A stretch of DNA of 28,735 bases from assembly GCA_036824465.1 (NCBI GenBank), contig DAITAC010000052.1, positions 1-28,735 on the forward strand, written 5' to 3'. Under the pieces are notes generated by a model. It worked only from the letters and a program-made list of their open reading frames with translations, was not told the origin of the DNA and ran no database searches. This DNA comes from JAKOQB01 sp036824465. Lineage in GTDB: Bacteria > Pseudomonadota > Gammaproteobacteria > Burkholderiales > Burkholderiaceae_F. The position numbers were made by a program, and so were the translations under genes. Below are positions 1 through 6,314 of this stretch, in pieces. The stretch's first letter is position 1. The number at the start of each line of letters is the position of its first letter.

Positions 1-778
1 CGGCCAGGTCCGCGGGACTAAGCGATATGTCTGCGGCGGCGATGTTCTGCCGCAGATGATCGAGCTTCACGGCCTTCGGAATCGCGATCACGTCGGGCCG
101 CGAAAGCACCCAGGCGAGCGCGATCTGCGCAGCGGTCGCGCCGCGCTCCTTGCCGAGCTGCGCGAGCGCAGCGTTCTTCGCCAGCGTACCTTCATCGATC
201 GGGCAGTAGGCCATCGTCGGGACGCCGCGCTCGTGCTGCCAAGGCAGCAGTTCGAACTCGATGCCGCGCCGTGACGCCGAGTAATAGACCTGATTGCCGG
301 CGCAGTGTGCGCCGTTCTTGATCGACCACAGCTCGTCCATGTCGGCGACGTCGAAGTTGCTGACACCCCAGTGCCGGATCTTGCCGTCGCGCTGCAACTG
401 CTCGAAGGCGGTGACCGTCTCTGCCAGCGGGATGCTGCCGCGCCAATGCAGCAGATACAGGTCGATGCGATCGGTGCGCAGGCGTTTCAGACTGCGCTCG
501 CACGCGGCGACGGTGCCCTTGCGCGATGCATTGTGCGGATAGACCTTGGTGACGATGAACACCTCGTCGCGCCGGCCGGCAATCGCATCGCCGACAACTT
601 CTTCGGTGCCGCCTTCGCCGTACATCTCCGCGGTGTCGATCAGCCGATAACCCAGCTTGAGCGCGTGGCGAATGGCGGTCACCTCATCGCCACGTGCGCG
701 GGCACGCTCGCCCATGCGCCAGGTGCCGAGTCCGAGCGCGGGGACGGTCTCTCCTTCGGGAAGGCGAACGATTTTCAT
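1..778 (-). CDS. Aldo/keto reductase, partial (3' end outside window)
   Basis: This is an NADPH-dependent aldo/keto reductase, a cytosolic TIM-barrel enzyme that reduces aldehydes or ketones. The first 259 codons are visible and the frame stays open to base 1, so the C-terminus lies outside the window. The start ATG at 778 gives an N-terminus MKIVRLPEGETVPALGLGTW, typical of the family. The catalytic tetrad is visible: Asp48 and Tyr53 in LIDTAEMYG, Lys78 in FIVTKVYP, and His111 in LYLLHW. The cofactor-side motif HWGVSNFD follows, and AIPKAV lies near the visible end, so about 15-20 residues are missing. It resembles the YeaE/DkgA-like group, but the substrate cannot be read from sequence. It is transcribed away from the MITE-like element at 833-1104, leaving only about 54 bp of upstream region before that element. 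Confidence 0.93.
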   Translation of the reverse strand, partial: MKIVRLPEGETVPALGLGTWRMGERARARGDEVTAIRHALKLGYRLIDTAEMYGEGGTEEVVGDAIAGRRDEVFIVTKVYPHNASRKGTVAACERSLKRLRTDRIDLYLLHWRGSIPLAETVTAFEQLQRDGKIRHWGVSNFDVADMDELWSIKNGAHCAGNQVYYSASRRGIEFELLPWQHERGVPTMAYCPIDEGTLAKNAALAQLGKERGATAAQIALAWVLSRPDVIAIPKAVKLDHLRQNIAAADISLSPADLA

Positions 779-862
779 CGACGCAAAGATACTCCGCCGG
801 AACTCCGCATGATCGATCTCGTGCGGCACGCCAGAACCTATCTCAGAATCCACGGTGGTCGC

Positions 863-963
863 GGCGGGGCCGCATTGGGCACAGAGCTAGGCGCGGCGAG
901 GGGACCATTGCTACTGCAAGGACCCGAGCCGCAACAACGCTATGCGCCCAATGCGGCCCCGCC
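863..963. repeat. Internal inverted repeat A of the MITE-like element
   Basis: The arm at 863-880 (core GCGGGGCCGCATTGGGC) is the exact reverse complement of 946-963. The 65-bp loop contains CAACAACGC at 932-940, which is complementary to GCGTTGTTG at 994-1002 in the loop of inverted repeat B. Confidence 0.85.
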
Positions 964-970
964 CCGGAGG

Positions 971-1073
971 GTTGCGACGATAAGCCGGCGTCTGCGTTGT
1001 TGGCAGTCTCGGCCGTAGGCCAAGCTACTGTCCTTCGACTGCCGCCTAGAATCCGCCGGCTTCTCGTCGCAAC
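971..1073. repeat. Internal inverted repeat B of the MITE-like element
   Basis: GTTGCGACGATAAGCCGGCG at 971-990 pairs with CGCCGGCTTCTCGTCGCAAC at 1054-1073, with a single mismatch in 20. The loop is 63 bp, nearly the same size as that of inverted repeat A. Confidence 0.85.
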
Positions 1074-1111
1074 GCGATCCATCGGGGATTCTGAGATAGG
1101 TTCTACGCACA

Positions 1112-1858
1112 ATGGCGGCAGCACTCGAACTCGACGCGGTCGACAAGACTTTTGCCACGGGCGTGCAGGCGCTCGCCGGTGCATCGTTCGCGGTGCAGTC
1201 GCGCGAGTTCGTCGCGTTGCTGGGGCCGTCGGGTTGCGGCAAAAGCACTGTGCTGCGGCTGGTCGCCGGACTGGATGCGCCATCGCGCGGCGCAGTACGC
1301 GTGGCTGAGGCGTCGCTGTCGTACGTGTTCCAGGAGCCGACGCTGATGCCTTGGGCCGACGTGTTCGATAACGTGTGGCTTCCGCTGCGCATCGGCGGGT
1401 TGTCGCGGGCGGAAGCGCGGGCGCGCGTCGCAACGCGGCTCGACGCGGTGGGGCTGACGGGGTTTGAACATGCGTTTCCTGCCGAACTGTCCGGCGGCAT
1501 GAAGATGCGTGCATCGATCGCGCGCGCGCTGGTCACGCAGCCTTCACTGCTGCTGATGGACGAGCCGTTCGGCGCGCTCGACGAGATCACGCGCGGCCGG
1601 CTCAACGACGATCTGCTGTCGTGGTGGCAGGCCAATCAACTGACCGTCCTGTTCGTCACCCACAGCGTGCTCGAGGCGGTGTATCTCGCACAGCGTGTGC
1701 TGGTGATGAGCGCACGCCCCGGGTGTGTGGCGGCGGAGATCGTGATCGACGCGCCGTATCCGCGTTCGCCCGCGTGGCGCACGTCGGTGCACTATGCACA
1801 GAATGCGCGAGCAGTGTCCGAGGCGCTCGAAGCAGCATCGGTCGATCAGGTGCGGTGA
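1112..1858 (+). CDS. ABC transporter ATP-binding protein, NitT/TauT-type
   Basis: This is the cytoplasmic ATPase of an importer of the nitrate/sulfonate/thiamine-precursor class. All core motifs are present: Walker A GPSGCGKST (38-46), Q-loop Gln74, signature LSGGM (126-130), Walker B LLLMDE (146-151) with the following D-loop GALDE, and switch His184. At 248 residues it has the usual single-domain length. The ATG at 1112 is supported by the family-typical N-terminus LELDAVDKTF, but there is no Shine-Dalgarno at proper spacing because the MITE-like element ends 7 bp upstream. The stop overlaps the permease start by one base (TGATG), indicating translational coupling. With the permease and receptor that follow it forms one complete importer. 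The substrate is not determinable; the receptor's NMT1/THI5 look suggests a pyrimidine thiamine precursor or an organosulfur or aromatic compound. Confidence 0.95.
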   Translation: MAAALELDAVDKTFATGVQALAGASFAVQSREFVALLGPSGCGKSTVLRLVAGLDAPSRGAVRVAEASLSYVFQEPTLMPWADVFDNVWLPLRIGGLSRAEARARVATRLDAVGLTGFEHAFPAELSGGMKMRASIARALVTQPSLLLMDEPFGALDEITRGRLNDDLLSWWQANQLTVLFVTHSVLEAVYLAQRVLVMSARPGCVAAEIVIDAPYPRSPAWRTSVHYAQNARAVSEALEAASVDQVR

Positions 1859-2649
1859 TGTCGATCGCTGCCCGCCTGCGCGACTACGGTTTGCCACTGG
1901 CGGCATTCGTCGGCGTGATCGCGCTGTGGGAGGCCGTCGTGCGCGTCAACGGCATCGCGCAATACATCCTGCCGGCGCCGAGCCGCGTTCTTTCTACCCT
2001 GATCGAAAACTTCGGCTCGCTCGCCACGGCATGGTGGTTCACGATCAAGATCACCTTCGGCGCGCTGCTGCTGGCGGCGGTCGGCGGCGTGCTGCTGGCC
2101 GCGGCGTTCGCGCTGTCGCGCACGGTCGAGCGGGCGCTGTTTCCCTTTGCGATCGTGTTGCAGGTCACGCCCATCGTTGCGATTGCCCCGCTGATTCTCA
2201 TCTATGTCGACAGCACGACGGCAGCGCTGTTGATTTGCGCCTGGATCGTCGCGTTCTTTCCGATCCTGTCGAATACGGTGATCGGACTGCGTGCAGCCGA
2301 TCCCAATCTGCGCGATCTGTTCCACCTGTACCGCGCTACGCCGTGGCAGCGACTGCGGCTGCTGCTGGTGCCGTCGGCGTTGCCATATTTCATCGCGGGG
2401 CTGAAGATCTCGGGCGGACTGGCGCTGATCGGTGCGGTGGTGGCGGAGTTCACCGCCGGCGCGGCGGGGCGTGAAACGGGACTGGCCTCCCGTATTCTGG
2501 AAGCAAGCTTTCGCACCGAGATCCCGAAGATGTACGCGGCGCTGGTGCTGGTGTCGCTGACCGGTGTGGCGATCTTCCTGGTTTTCAATGTGCTGTCGCG
2601 CTGGCTGCTCGGCCGCTGGCATGCGACCGAGCGCCGCGATCTTGAGTGA
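1858..2649 (+). CDS. ABC transporter permease, NitT/TauT-type (BPD_transp_1)
   Basis: This is the inner-membrane permease of the importer encoded with the preceding ATPase and following receptor. It has 263 residues and about six hydrophobic segments. A cytoplasmic EAA-like loop (about 148-185, RDLFHLYRATPWQRLRLL) is the docking site for the ATPase in this family. The start is the ATG at 1858, which overlaps the ATPase stop by one base. The product then begins MSIAARLRDYGLPLAAF and runs into the first membrane segment and the family-typical YILPAPSRV. The gene ends 16 bp before the receptor start. Nothing is missing compared with SsuC/TauC/ThiX-like proteins. Confidence 0.94.
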   Translation: MSIAARLRDYGLPLAAFVGVIALWEAVVRVNGIAQYILPAPSRVLSTLIENFGSLATAWWFTIKITFGALLLAAVGGVLLAAAFALSRTVERALFPFAIVLQVTPIVAIAPLILIYVDSTTAALLICAWIVAFFPILSNTVIGLRAADPNLRDLFHLYRATPWQRLRLLLVPSALPYFIAGLKISGGLALIGAVVAEFTAGAAGRETGLASRILEASFRTEIPKMYAALVLVSLTGVAIFLVFNVLSRWLLGRWHATERRDLE

Positions 2650-2665
2650 TGCTTCGGAGCCTCAT

Positions 2666-3691
2666 ATGAAAACGATCCGATGGTTGTCTGCGCTCATGTT
2701 GACCGCCGTCTGCTCGATGTCGGTCGCGCAGACGGCGCCGCTGCAGAAAGTCGTGTTCGCCACCAACTGGAAAGCGCAGGCAGCGCACGGCGGCTTCTAT
2801 CAATCTCTGGTCGACGGTACGTATCGGAAGTTCGGCCTCGACGTGACGATCGTGCCCGGCGGTCCGCAGGTGAACAACCGGCCGCTGCTGCCGGCGGGAC
2901 GCATCGACTTCCTGATGACGGGCAACCTGCTGCACTCGTTCGACAACGTGAAGAATGGCGTGCCGACGATCGCTGTTGCGGCGATCTTCCAGAAGGACCC
3001 GCAGTCGCTAATCGCGCATCCGGGCCAAGGCTACGAGAAGTTCGAGGCGCTGAAGAATGCGCCGATTGCGCTGATCGCCAAGGACGGCCAGTTTTCGTGG
3101 TGGCAGTGGTTGAAGGTGCAGCACGGGTTCAGGGACGAGCAGCTCAAACCGTACAACTACAACCTCGGCCCGTTCCTTGCGAACAAGAAGGCCGTGCAAC
3201 AGGGCTATTCGGTGGCGGAGCCGATCTATGTCGAAAAACAGGGCGGATTCAAGCCGGTCGTGCACCTGCTTGCGGACCACGGCTTTTCCACCTACTCGAC
3301 GCTGATTGAAGCGCGCGTCGGGACAGTGCGCGACAAGCCGGAACTGGTGCAGCGTTTTGTCGATGCGTCGATTCTTGGCTGGGTCAACTACCTTTACGGC
3401 AATCGCAAGGCGGCGAACGCGTTGATGCGCAAGGAAAACCCGGAGATGACTGAAGAGGAACTCGAGGCCTCGGTCGCACTGATCCGTGCGCAGGGAGTGG
3501 TCGATTCCGGCGAGGCGCTTGAGCGCGGCATCGGTGCGATGAATCGCGCGCGCATCCGCGACTTCTACGACAAGATGGTGCAAGCTGGGCTGTATAACCC
3601 GGGCGAGGTCGATCTGTCGAAGGTCGTGGCCACGCAGTTCGTCAACCGCCGTGTCGGGATTGATCTAAAGGAAAGGCTGGCGGCAAAATGA
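2666..3691 (+). CDS. ABC transporter substrate-binding protein, NMT1/THI5-like
   Basis: This is the periplasmic receptor of the importer. The start ATG at 2666 has GGAG 6 nt upstream (2656-2659). The N-terminus (1-21, ending SMSVA before Gln22) is a Sec signal peptide with no lipobox cysteine, so the protein should be soluble in the periplasm. The mature part begins VVFATNWKAQAAHGGFYQ, then KFGLDVTIVPGGPQVN and a DFLMTGN segment. This is the layout of NMT1/SsuA-like receptors, where an early Trp and the HGGFYQ turn line the ligand site. Length is 341 residues, normal for the family. THI5-like proteins in this superfamily bind pyrimidines, but a sulfonate or aromatic ligand is equally compatible. 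The downstream genes start after a 75-bp gap and may be a separate unit. Confidence 0.92.
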   Translation: MKTIRWLSALMLTAVCSMSVAQTAPLQKVVFATNWKAQAAHGGFYQSLVDGTYRKFGLDVTIVPGGPQVNNRPLLPAGRIDFLMTGNLLHSFDNVKNGVPTIAVAAIFQKDPQSLIAHPGQGYEKFEALKNAPIALIAKDGQFSWWQWLKVQHGFRDEQLKPYNYNLGPFLANKKAVQQGYSVAEPIYVEKQGGFKPVVHLLADHGFSTYSTLIEARVGTVRDKPELVQRFVDASILGWVNYLYGNRKAANALMRKENPEMTEEELEASVALIRAQGVVDSGEALERGIGAMNRARIRDFYDKMVQAGLYNPGEVDLSKVVATQFVNRRVGIDLKERLAAK

Positions 3692-3766
3692 ACGAAGCCG
3701 GACGAACGAATCCGACGCGGCGACTTGATCGTATCGCTGCGTGACCACGGGATTGGAGGGTGAGGC

Positions 3767-4054
3767 ATGATTCATGTCATGGCACGCATCGTCGCTCGGC
3801 CGGAGGCAGCCGATGCATTGAAGAAAGTGCTGTTGGCGCTGGTGGACCCGTCGCGCAACGAGCCGGGCTGCATCAGCTACTCGCTTTTCCAGCGCAGCGA
3901 TGCGCCGCACGAATTTCAGACGGTTGAGCAGTGGCGCAGCCAGGCCGATGCCGACGCGCACATGAGAACAAAACATGTGCAGGAGGTGGTCGCCGCGGCG
4001 GTGCCCTTGTTGGGACAGCCGCCGTTGATTCAGGCATTTGTGCTGTTGACGTAG
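3767..4054 (+). CDS. Antibiotic biosynthesis monooxygenase (ABM) domain protein, YgiN-like
   Basis: This small 95-residue protein is one ABM ferredoxin-like domain. Visible landmarks are the opening strand MIHVMARIVARPE, the helix with LLALVDPSRNEPGCISYSLF, the strand FQTVEQWRS, and the terminal helix around HMRTKHVQEVV. Members such as YgiN are quinol or polyketide monooxygenases or heme-degrading enzymes and act as cytosolic dimers without a cofactor motif, so function cannot be assigned precisely. A strong purine-rich ribosome site (GGAGGG) lies just upstream of the ATG. The SRPBCC gene starts 12 bp after its stop, suggesting co-transcription. Confidence 0.88.
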   Translation: MIHVMARIVARPEAADALKKVLLALVDPSRNEPGCISYSLFQRSDAPHEFQTVEQWRSQADADAHMRTKHVQEVVAAAVPLLGQPPLIQAFVLLT

Positions 4055-4066
4055 GCGGACTCAAGC

Positions 4067-4531
4067 GTGGAAAGCATCGTCGGCATGATCGACATCGAGC
4101 GCTCGATGGCGCAGGTGTTCGAGTTCGTTACCAACGCCGCGCAGTGGAAGCGCTGGCATCCGGCGACGATCGCGGTCAGCGGTGTTCCCAATCGCGCGCT
4201 CGGACTTGGCGAAACGGTTGTCGAAGAAATCCAGGCCGGACCGCGCCGCTTCTCCGCGCGCTGGACCGTGACCGAGTGCAAGCCGCCGCGGCGCTGGGTG
4301 ATCGTGGCCGACTCGCCTGAAGGTGAGGCAAGAATCACCTACAAGCTCAGCGAGCAGGAAGGCGTGTGCTATTTCGAGCGCACGCTGGAGTACAGTTCCA
4401 AGCGTCTGCCGTGGAAATGGCTCGATGGCTCGCTGACGCGTCGATTGCTGATGCGGCAGTCCGAGCAGGCGCTGAGCAATCTGAAGCGGGTGATCGAAAC
4501 GCACCGCGAGTTCTCCGTCACGAAAATGTGA
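4067..4531 (+). CDS. SRPBCC family protein
   Basis: This 154-residue protein has the helix-grip fold pattern of the SRPBCC (START/polyketide cyclase-like) superfamily. It opens with IDIERSMAQVFEFVTNAAQWKRWHP, a near-universal start for the family, then has a central VVEEIQAGPRRFSARW strand pair and a long C-terminal helix (about 122-145). These proteins bind hydrophobic ligands in a central cavity; no catalytic residue can be named. The listed start is a GTG at 4067; an ATG at 4085 would remove six residues without touching the domain. It follows the ABM gene by 12 bp. Confidence 0.88.
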   Translation: MESIVGMIDIERSMAQVFEFVTNAAQWKRWHPATIAVSGVPNRALGLGETVVEEIQAGPRRFSARWTVTECKPPRRWVIVADSPEGEARITYKLSEQEGVCYFERTLEYSSKRLPWKWLDGSLTRRLLMRQSEQALSNLKRVIETHREFSVTKM

Positions 4532-4550
4532 CTCTGCCTTGCTGCGCGAC

Positions 4551-4602
4551 CCGCGGTACGCTCCGCGGCGTTGATCCCCGGGGACACGCGCCGCTGGCGC
4601 GT
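4551..4602. repeat. Cluster of short palindromes upstream of the YeeE/YedE pair
   Basis: Three short inverted repeats lie back to back. CCGCGG at 4551-4556 repeats at 4563-4568 and can form a hairpin with a 6-nt loop. TCCCCGGGGA lies at 4575-4584. ACGCGCC (4586-4592) pairs with GGCGCGT (4596-4602) across a 3-nt loop and ends 11 bp before the pmpA-like ATG. None is followed by a T-run, so a leader structure affecting translation or an operator is more likely than a classical terminator. Confidence 0.5.
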
Positions 4603-4613
4603 CTGGAAGCGAA

Positions 4614-5081
4614 ATGATCGATTCATTCTTCCCAGCCGGCTGGCAGCACTATCTGATTGGCGGGCTGTGGATCGGCGCTTCGGTTGCGGTGTTATACGTG
4701 CTCACGGGCCTCGTGAGTGGCATGAGCGCCGTGCTCAGTTCGTTCTGGTCGTACTTTTCGAACCTGGATTACTTTCAGCAACCGCGGCTCGTCGGTTCAC
4801 GCACATGGCGGACGGTGTTTGCGGCGGGACTGATCCTGGGTGCGGCGCTGTGCGTGCTGCTGGTACCCAACACGGCCACGGTCACCTCGCTGCCGGGATG
4901 GCAACTGCTGGTTGGCGGGTTGCTGGTCGGGTTTGGCGCGCGCCTGTCGAACGGGTGCGCACTGGGGCACGGCATCTGCGGTCTCGCGTCCCTGCAACTG
5001 CCGTCGCTGCTGGCGGTGCTGGCCTTCCTTGCGACGGCGTTCGTCACCGCGCAGGTGACCTGGTGGGTGTGGGGACGATGA
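4614..5081 (+). CDS. YeeE/YedE family sulfur-transport-type membrane protein, PmpA-like
   Basis: This inner-membrane protein of the YeeE/YedE (DUF395) family is the first half of a two-gene pair. It has 155 residues and about four membrane segments (around 12-34, 66-84, 95-112 and 128-150). The family signature is clear at 106-122: GFGARLSNGCALGHGIC, with Cys115 and Cys122. In characterised homologues (YeeE/TsuA) conserved cysteines of this kind carry thiosulfate or sulfide-type sulfur species across the membrane. Its stop overlaps the next start by four bases (ATGA), so the two half-length proteins are made together. The split into two genes is the PmpA/PmpB arrangement seen in many proteobacteria. 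Confidence 0.9.
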   Translation: MIDSFFPAGWQHYLIGGLWIGASVAVLYVLTGLVSGMSAVLSSFWSYFSNLDYFQQPRLVGSRTWRTVFAAGLILGAALCVLLVPNTATVTSLPGWQLLVGGLLVGFGARLSNGCALGHGICGLASLQLPSLLAVLAFLATAFVTAQVTWWVWGR

Positions 5082-5509
5082 AACCGATGTCTTTGCTTGC
5101 GGTTCTGGGGTGCGGCGCGATGTTCGGATTCGGGCTTGCGTTTTCGACCCTGGTCCGGCCCGAGGTTGTGCTCAACTTCCTGCGCTTTCACGACATGGGG
5201 CCGCTGCTCGCGCTTGGAAGCGCAGTGGCGGTCGCAACGCTCGCGTATCAGCTAGGCCCGCGCATGATGCAGCGGCCGGTCCTGGAGTTGAGCTTCGGAA
5301 CGCGTCCCGTCTTTGGCCAGCGCGACACCTTGATTGGCGCGGCGATCTTCGGCATTGGCTGGGGACTGTGTGGGGTGTGTCCGGGGCCGGCGATCGCTGG
5401 CCTGGGGGCGGGCAACTGGCCCCTGCTGTACGCCCTCTTCGGTATGTTTGCGGGCGCGTACTTGCAAGGATGGCTCGCGACCGGCGCGCTGCGGGCTCAA
5501 CCGGAATAG
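5078..5509 (+). CDS. YeeE/YedE-like (DUF6691) membrane protein, PmpB-like
   Basis: This 143-residue membrane protein is the partner of the preceding PmpA-like protein; the ATG at 5078 lies in an ATGA overlap with its stop. About four hydrophobic segments are visible. The second family signature GWGLCGVCPGPAIAG spans 95-109, with Cys98 and Cys101 as the likely sulfur-carrying pair. Together the two proteins would supply the pseudo-symmetric halves found fused in longer YeeE/YedE proteins, and likely move a reduced sulfur compound. The last 13 bases overlap a degenerate Crp/Fnr gene end on the other strand. Confidence 0.9.
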   Translation: MKPMSLLAVLGCGAMFGFGLAFSTLVRPEVVLNFLRFHDMGPLLALGSAVAVATLAYQLGPRMMQRPVLELSFGTRPVFGQRDTLIGAAIFGIGWGLCGVCPGPAIAGLGAGNWPLLYALFGMFAGAYLQGWLATGALRAQPE

Positions 5510-5580
5510 CGTCGCAGGCCGTCGAGGCCCTCGATCTCAAAATCGCGACACGCGTGTCGTGGCCGTGCAGGAGCTGCGCT
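5497..5580 (-). pseudogene. Degenerate 3' end of a Crp/Fnr regulator gene
   Basis: On the minus strand the last codons read EIEGLDGLRRYSG-stop, closely matching the C-terminus IEDLEGLRRYAR of the intact Crp/Fnr gene at 6315-6992. Bases 5507-5536 match 6325-6354 at 28 of 30 positions. Further upstream a different frame reads SEAQLLHGHDTRVAIL, which aligns with EQARLLRIEYGAIVIE, implying a frameshift near 5545. Similarity fades beyond about 5580. I read it as the relic of a second Crp/Fnr gene or of a partial duplication. It overlaps the 3' end of the PmpB-like gene. A 14-bp palindrome CGACACGCGTGTCG lies inside at 5546-5559. Confidence 0.6.
5507..5547. repeat. Left copy of a direct repeat flanking the P460 gene
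   Basis: This segment begins TAGCGTCGCAGGCC and matches 6325-6363 (28 of the first 30 bases, then a 2-bp length difference and a shared ATCGCG). The right copy is the 3' coding end of the intact crp/fnr gene. Confidence 0.75.
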
Positions 5581-5726
5581 TCGGATATGCCGCTGAATCC
5601 GCGGACGATGGCGGGACCTGACGCCGCTGCAGCAGATGGCCGCGCGCCGCATGGGCAGCGATCGCGCCCCTTCGTCACGGTATTAAACATCCGACCGGTG
5701 CGCTCGCCCGTAGAGCGATACAGGAC

Positions 5727-5742
5727 GGCGCCTGGTGGCGCC
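5727..5742 (+). promoter_or_regulatory. Hairpin in the leader of the P460 gene
   Basis: GGCGCC at 5727-5732 pairs with GGCGCC at 5737-5742 across the loop TGGT, and the flanking C/G at 5726 and 5743 extend the stem to 7 bp. It lies about 11 bp before the GCGGAGG ribosome site at 5754-5760. An AT-rich TATTAA at 5681-5686 could be a -10 element but has no convincing -35 partner. A role in expression of the P460 gene is only suggested by position. Confidence 0.35.
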
Positions 5743-5764
5743 GCACCAATTCTGCGGAGGAATC

Positions 5765-6292
5765 ATGAAGAAGCTCTTGCTGGTTGCCGCGGCTGCCGCG
5801 GTTGCCGCGTGTGCACCCATGCGCACGACCGAAGCACCGACGCTCGAAGACGGCGAAATGGCGTTGCCTGCCAACTACACCGCATGGGCGAAGCACCTGT
5901 CCGAGGTCCAGCGACCCGATGTGAAGCAGGTGCGCGAAATTTACGTCAACACCGCGGGCGCGGGCGTGCAGCGCGGCGGCGCCTACGCGAACGGTACGGT
6001 GTTCGTCATGGAAAACTGGGCCGCCAAGACCAACACCGACGGCTCACCGATGACGGGTGCGGACGGCAAGATCGTGAAGGACAAGCTGCTGCGCACATTC
6101 GTGATGGGCAAAGGCGCGGGTTATGGCGCCAAGGTGCCTGCCGAACTGAAGAACGGCGGCTGGATCTATGCCAGCTTCGACGCCAACGGCATGAGGACGG
6201 CCGACAATCTGTCCGGCTGCCGCACCTGCCATCTGAAATTCACGAAGACCGATTTCGTGGCCAGCCACGAAAGGCACTTCGCGGGGCGGTGA
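5765..6292 (+). CDS. Cytochrome P460-family lipoprotein
   Basis: This 175-residue periplasmic heme protein is of the cytochrome P460 family. The start ATG at 5765 is preceded by a strong GCGGAGG. The N-terminus MKKLLLVAAAAAVAAC has a lipobox with Cys16, so the protein is probably lipid-anchored. A single c-type heme site CRTCH (152-156) lies near the C-terminus, as in P460 and cytochrome c'-beta. Before it come ANYTAWAKHLSEVQRPD and NGTVFVMENWAAKTN, typical of the domain. Family members oxidise hydroxylamine or bind NO; whether this one has the Lys-heme cross-link of true P460 cannot be decided from sequence alone. It sits between a PmpAB-like pair and a convergent Crp/Fnr regulator (22-bp gap), flanked by a direct repeat of that regulator's 3' end. 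Confidence 0.88.
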   Translation: MKKLLLVAAAAAVAACAPMRTTEAPTLEDGEMALPANYTAWAKHLSEVQRPDVKQVREIYVNTAGAGVQRGGAYANGTVFVMENWAAKTNTDGSPMTGADGKIVKDKLLRTFVMGKGAGYGAKVPAELKNGGWIYASFDANGMRTADNLSGCRTCHLKFTKTDFVASHERHFAGR

Positions 6293-6314
6293 TGATGAAC
6301 GAACGCCAGCGCGT

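Larger units (their letters stand above)
833..1104. mobile_element. MITE-like element with perfect 19-bp terminal inverted repeats
   Basis: The ends are exact reverse complements: AGAACCTATCTCAGAATCC at 833-851 and GGATTCTGAGATAGGTTCT at 1086-1104. With one gap the match continues imperfectly inward for about 12 bp. Inside are two further long inverted repeats: 863-880 with 946-963 (18 bp perfect) and 971-990 with 1054-1073 (19 of 20). These two hairpins sit almost symmetrically about the element's centre near 968. There is no transposase frame, so if mobile it would be non-autonomous, moved by an IS with matching ends elsewhere in the genome. The immediate flanks read ACGCC on the left and ACGCA on the right, at best an imperfect target duplication. 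The size (272 bp), the terminal repeats and the intergenic position fit a MITE. I do not recognise the parent IS family. A structured RNA or a BIME-like repeat is the alternative. Confidence 0.7.
779..1111. other. Non-coding stretch between AKR and ABC genes, mostly a MITE-like element
   Basis: No credible gene is present in these 333 bp: open frames crossing it have no recognisable domain and are shadows of each other. Most of it (833-1104) is the repeat element described separately. Only 54 bp (779-832) remain as possible promoter for the aldo/keto reductase, and 7 bp remain between the element and the ABC ATPase start. Confidence 0.8.

Noticed and set aside
305..1018. Long plus-strand open frame of 237 codons crossing the AKR gene and the repeat element
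   Set aside because: It is antisense to a clear aldo/keto reductase and crosses the MITE-like element; its translation has no domain pattern.
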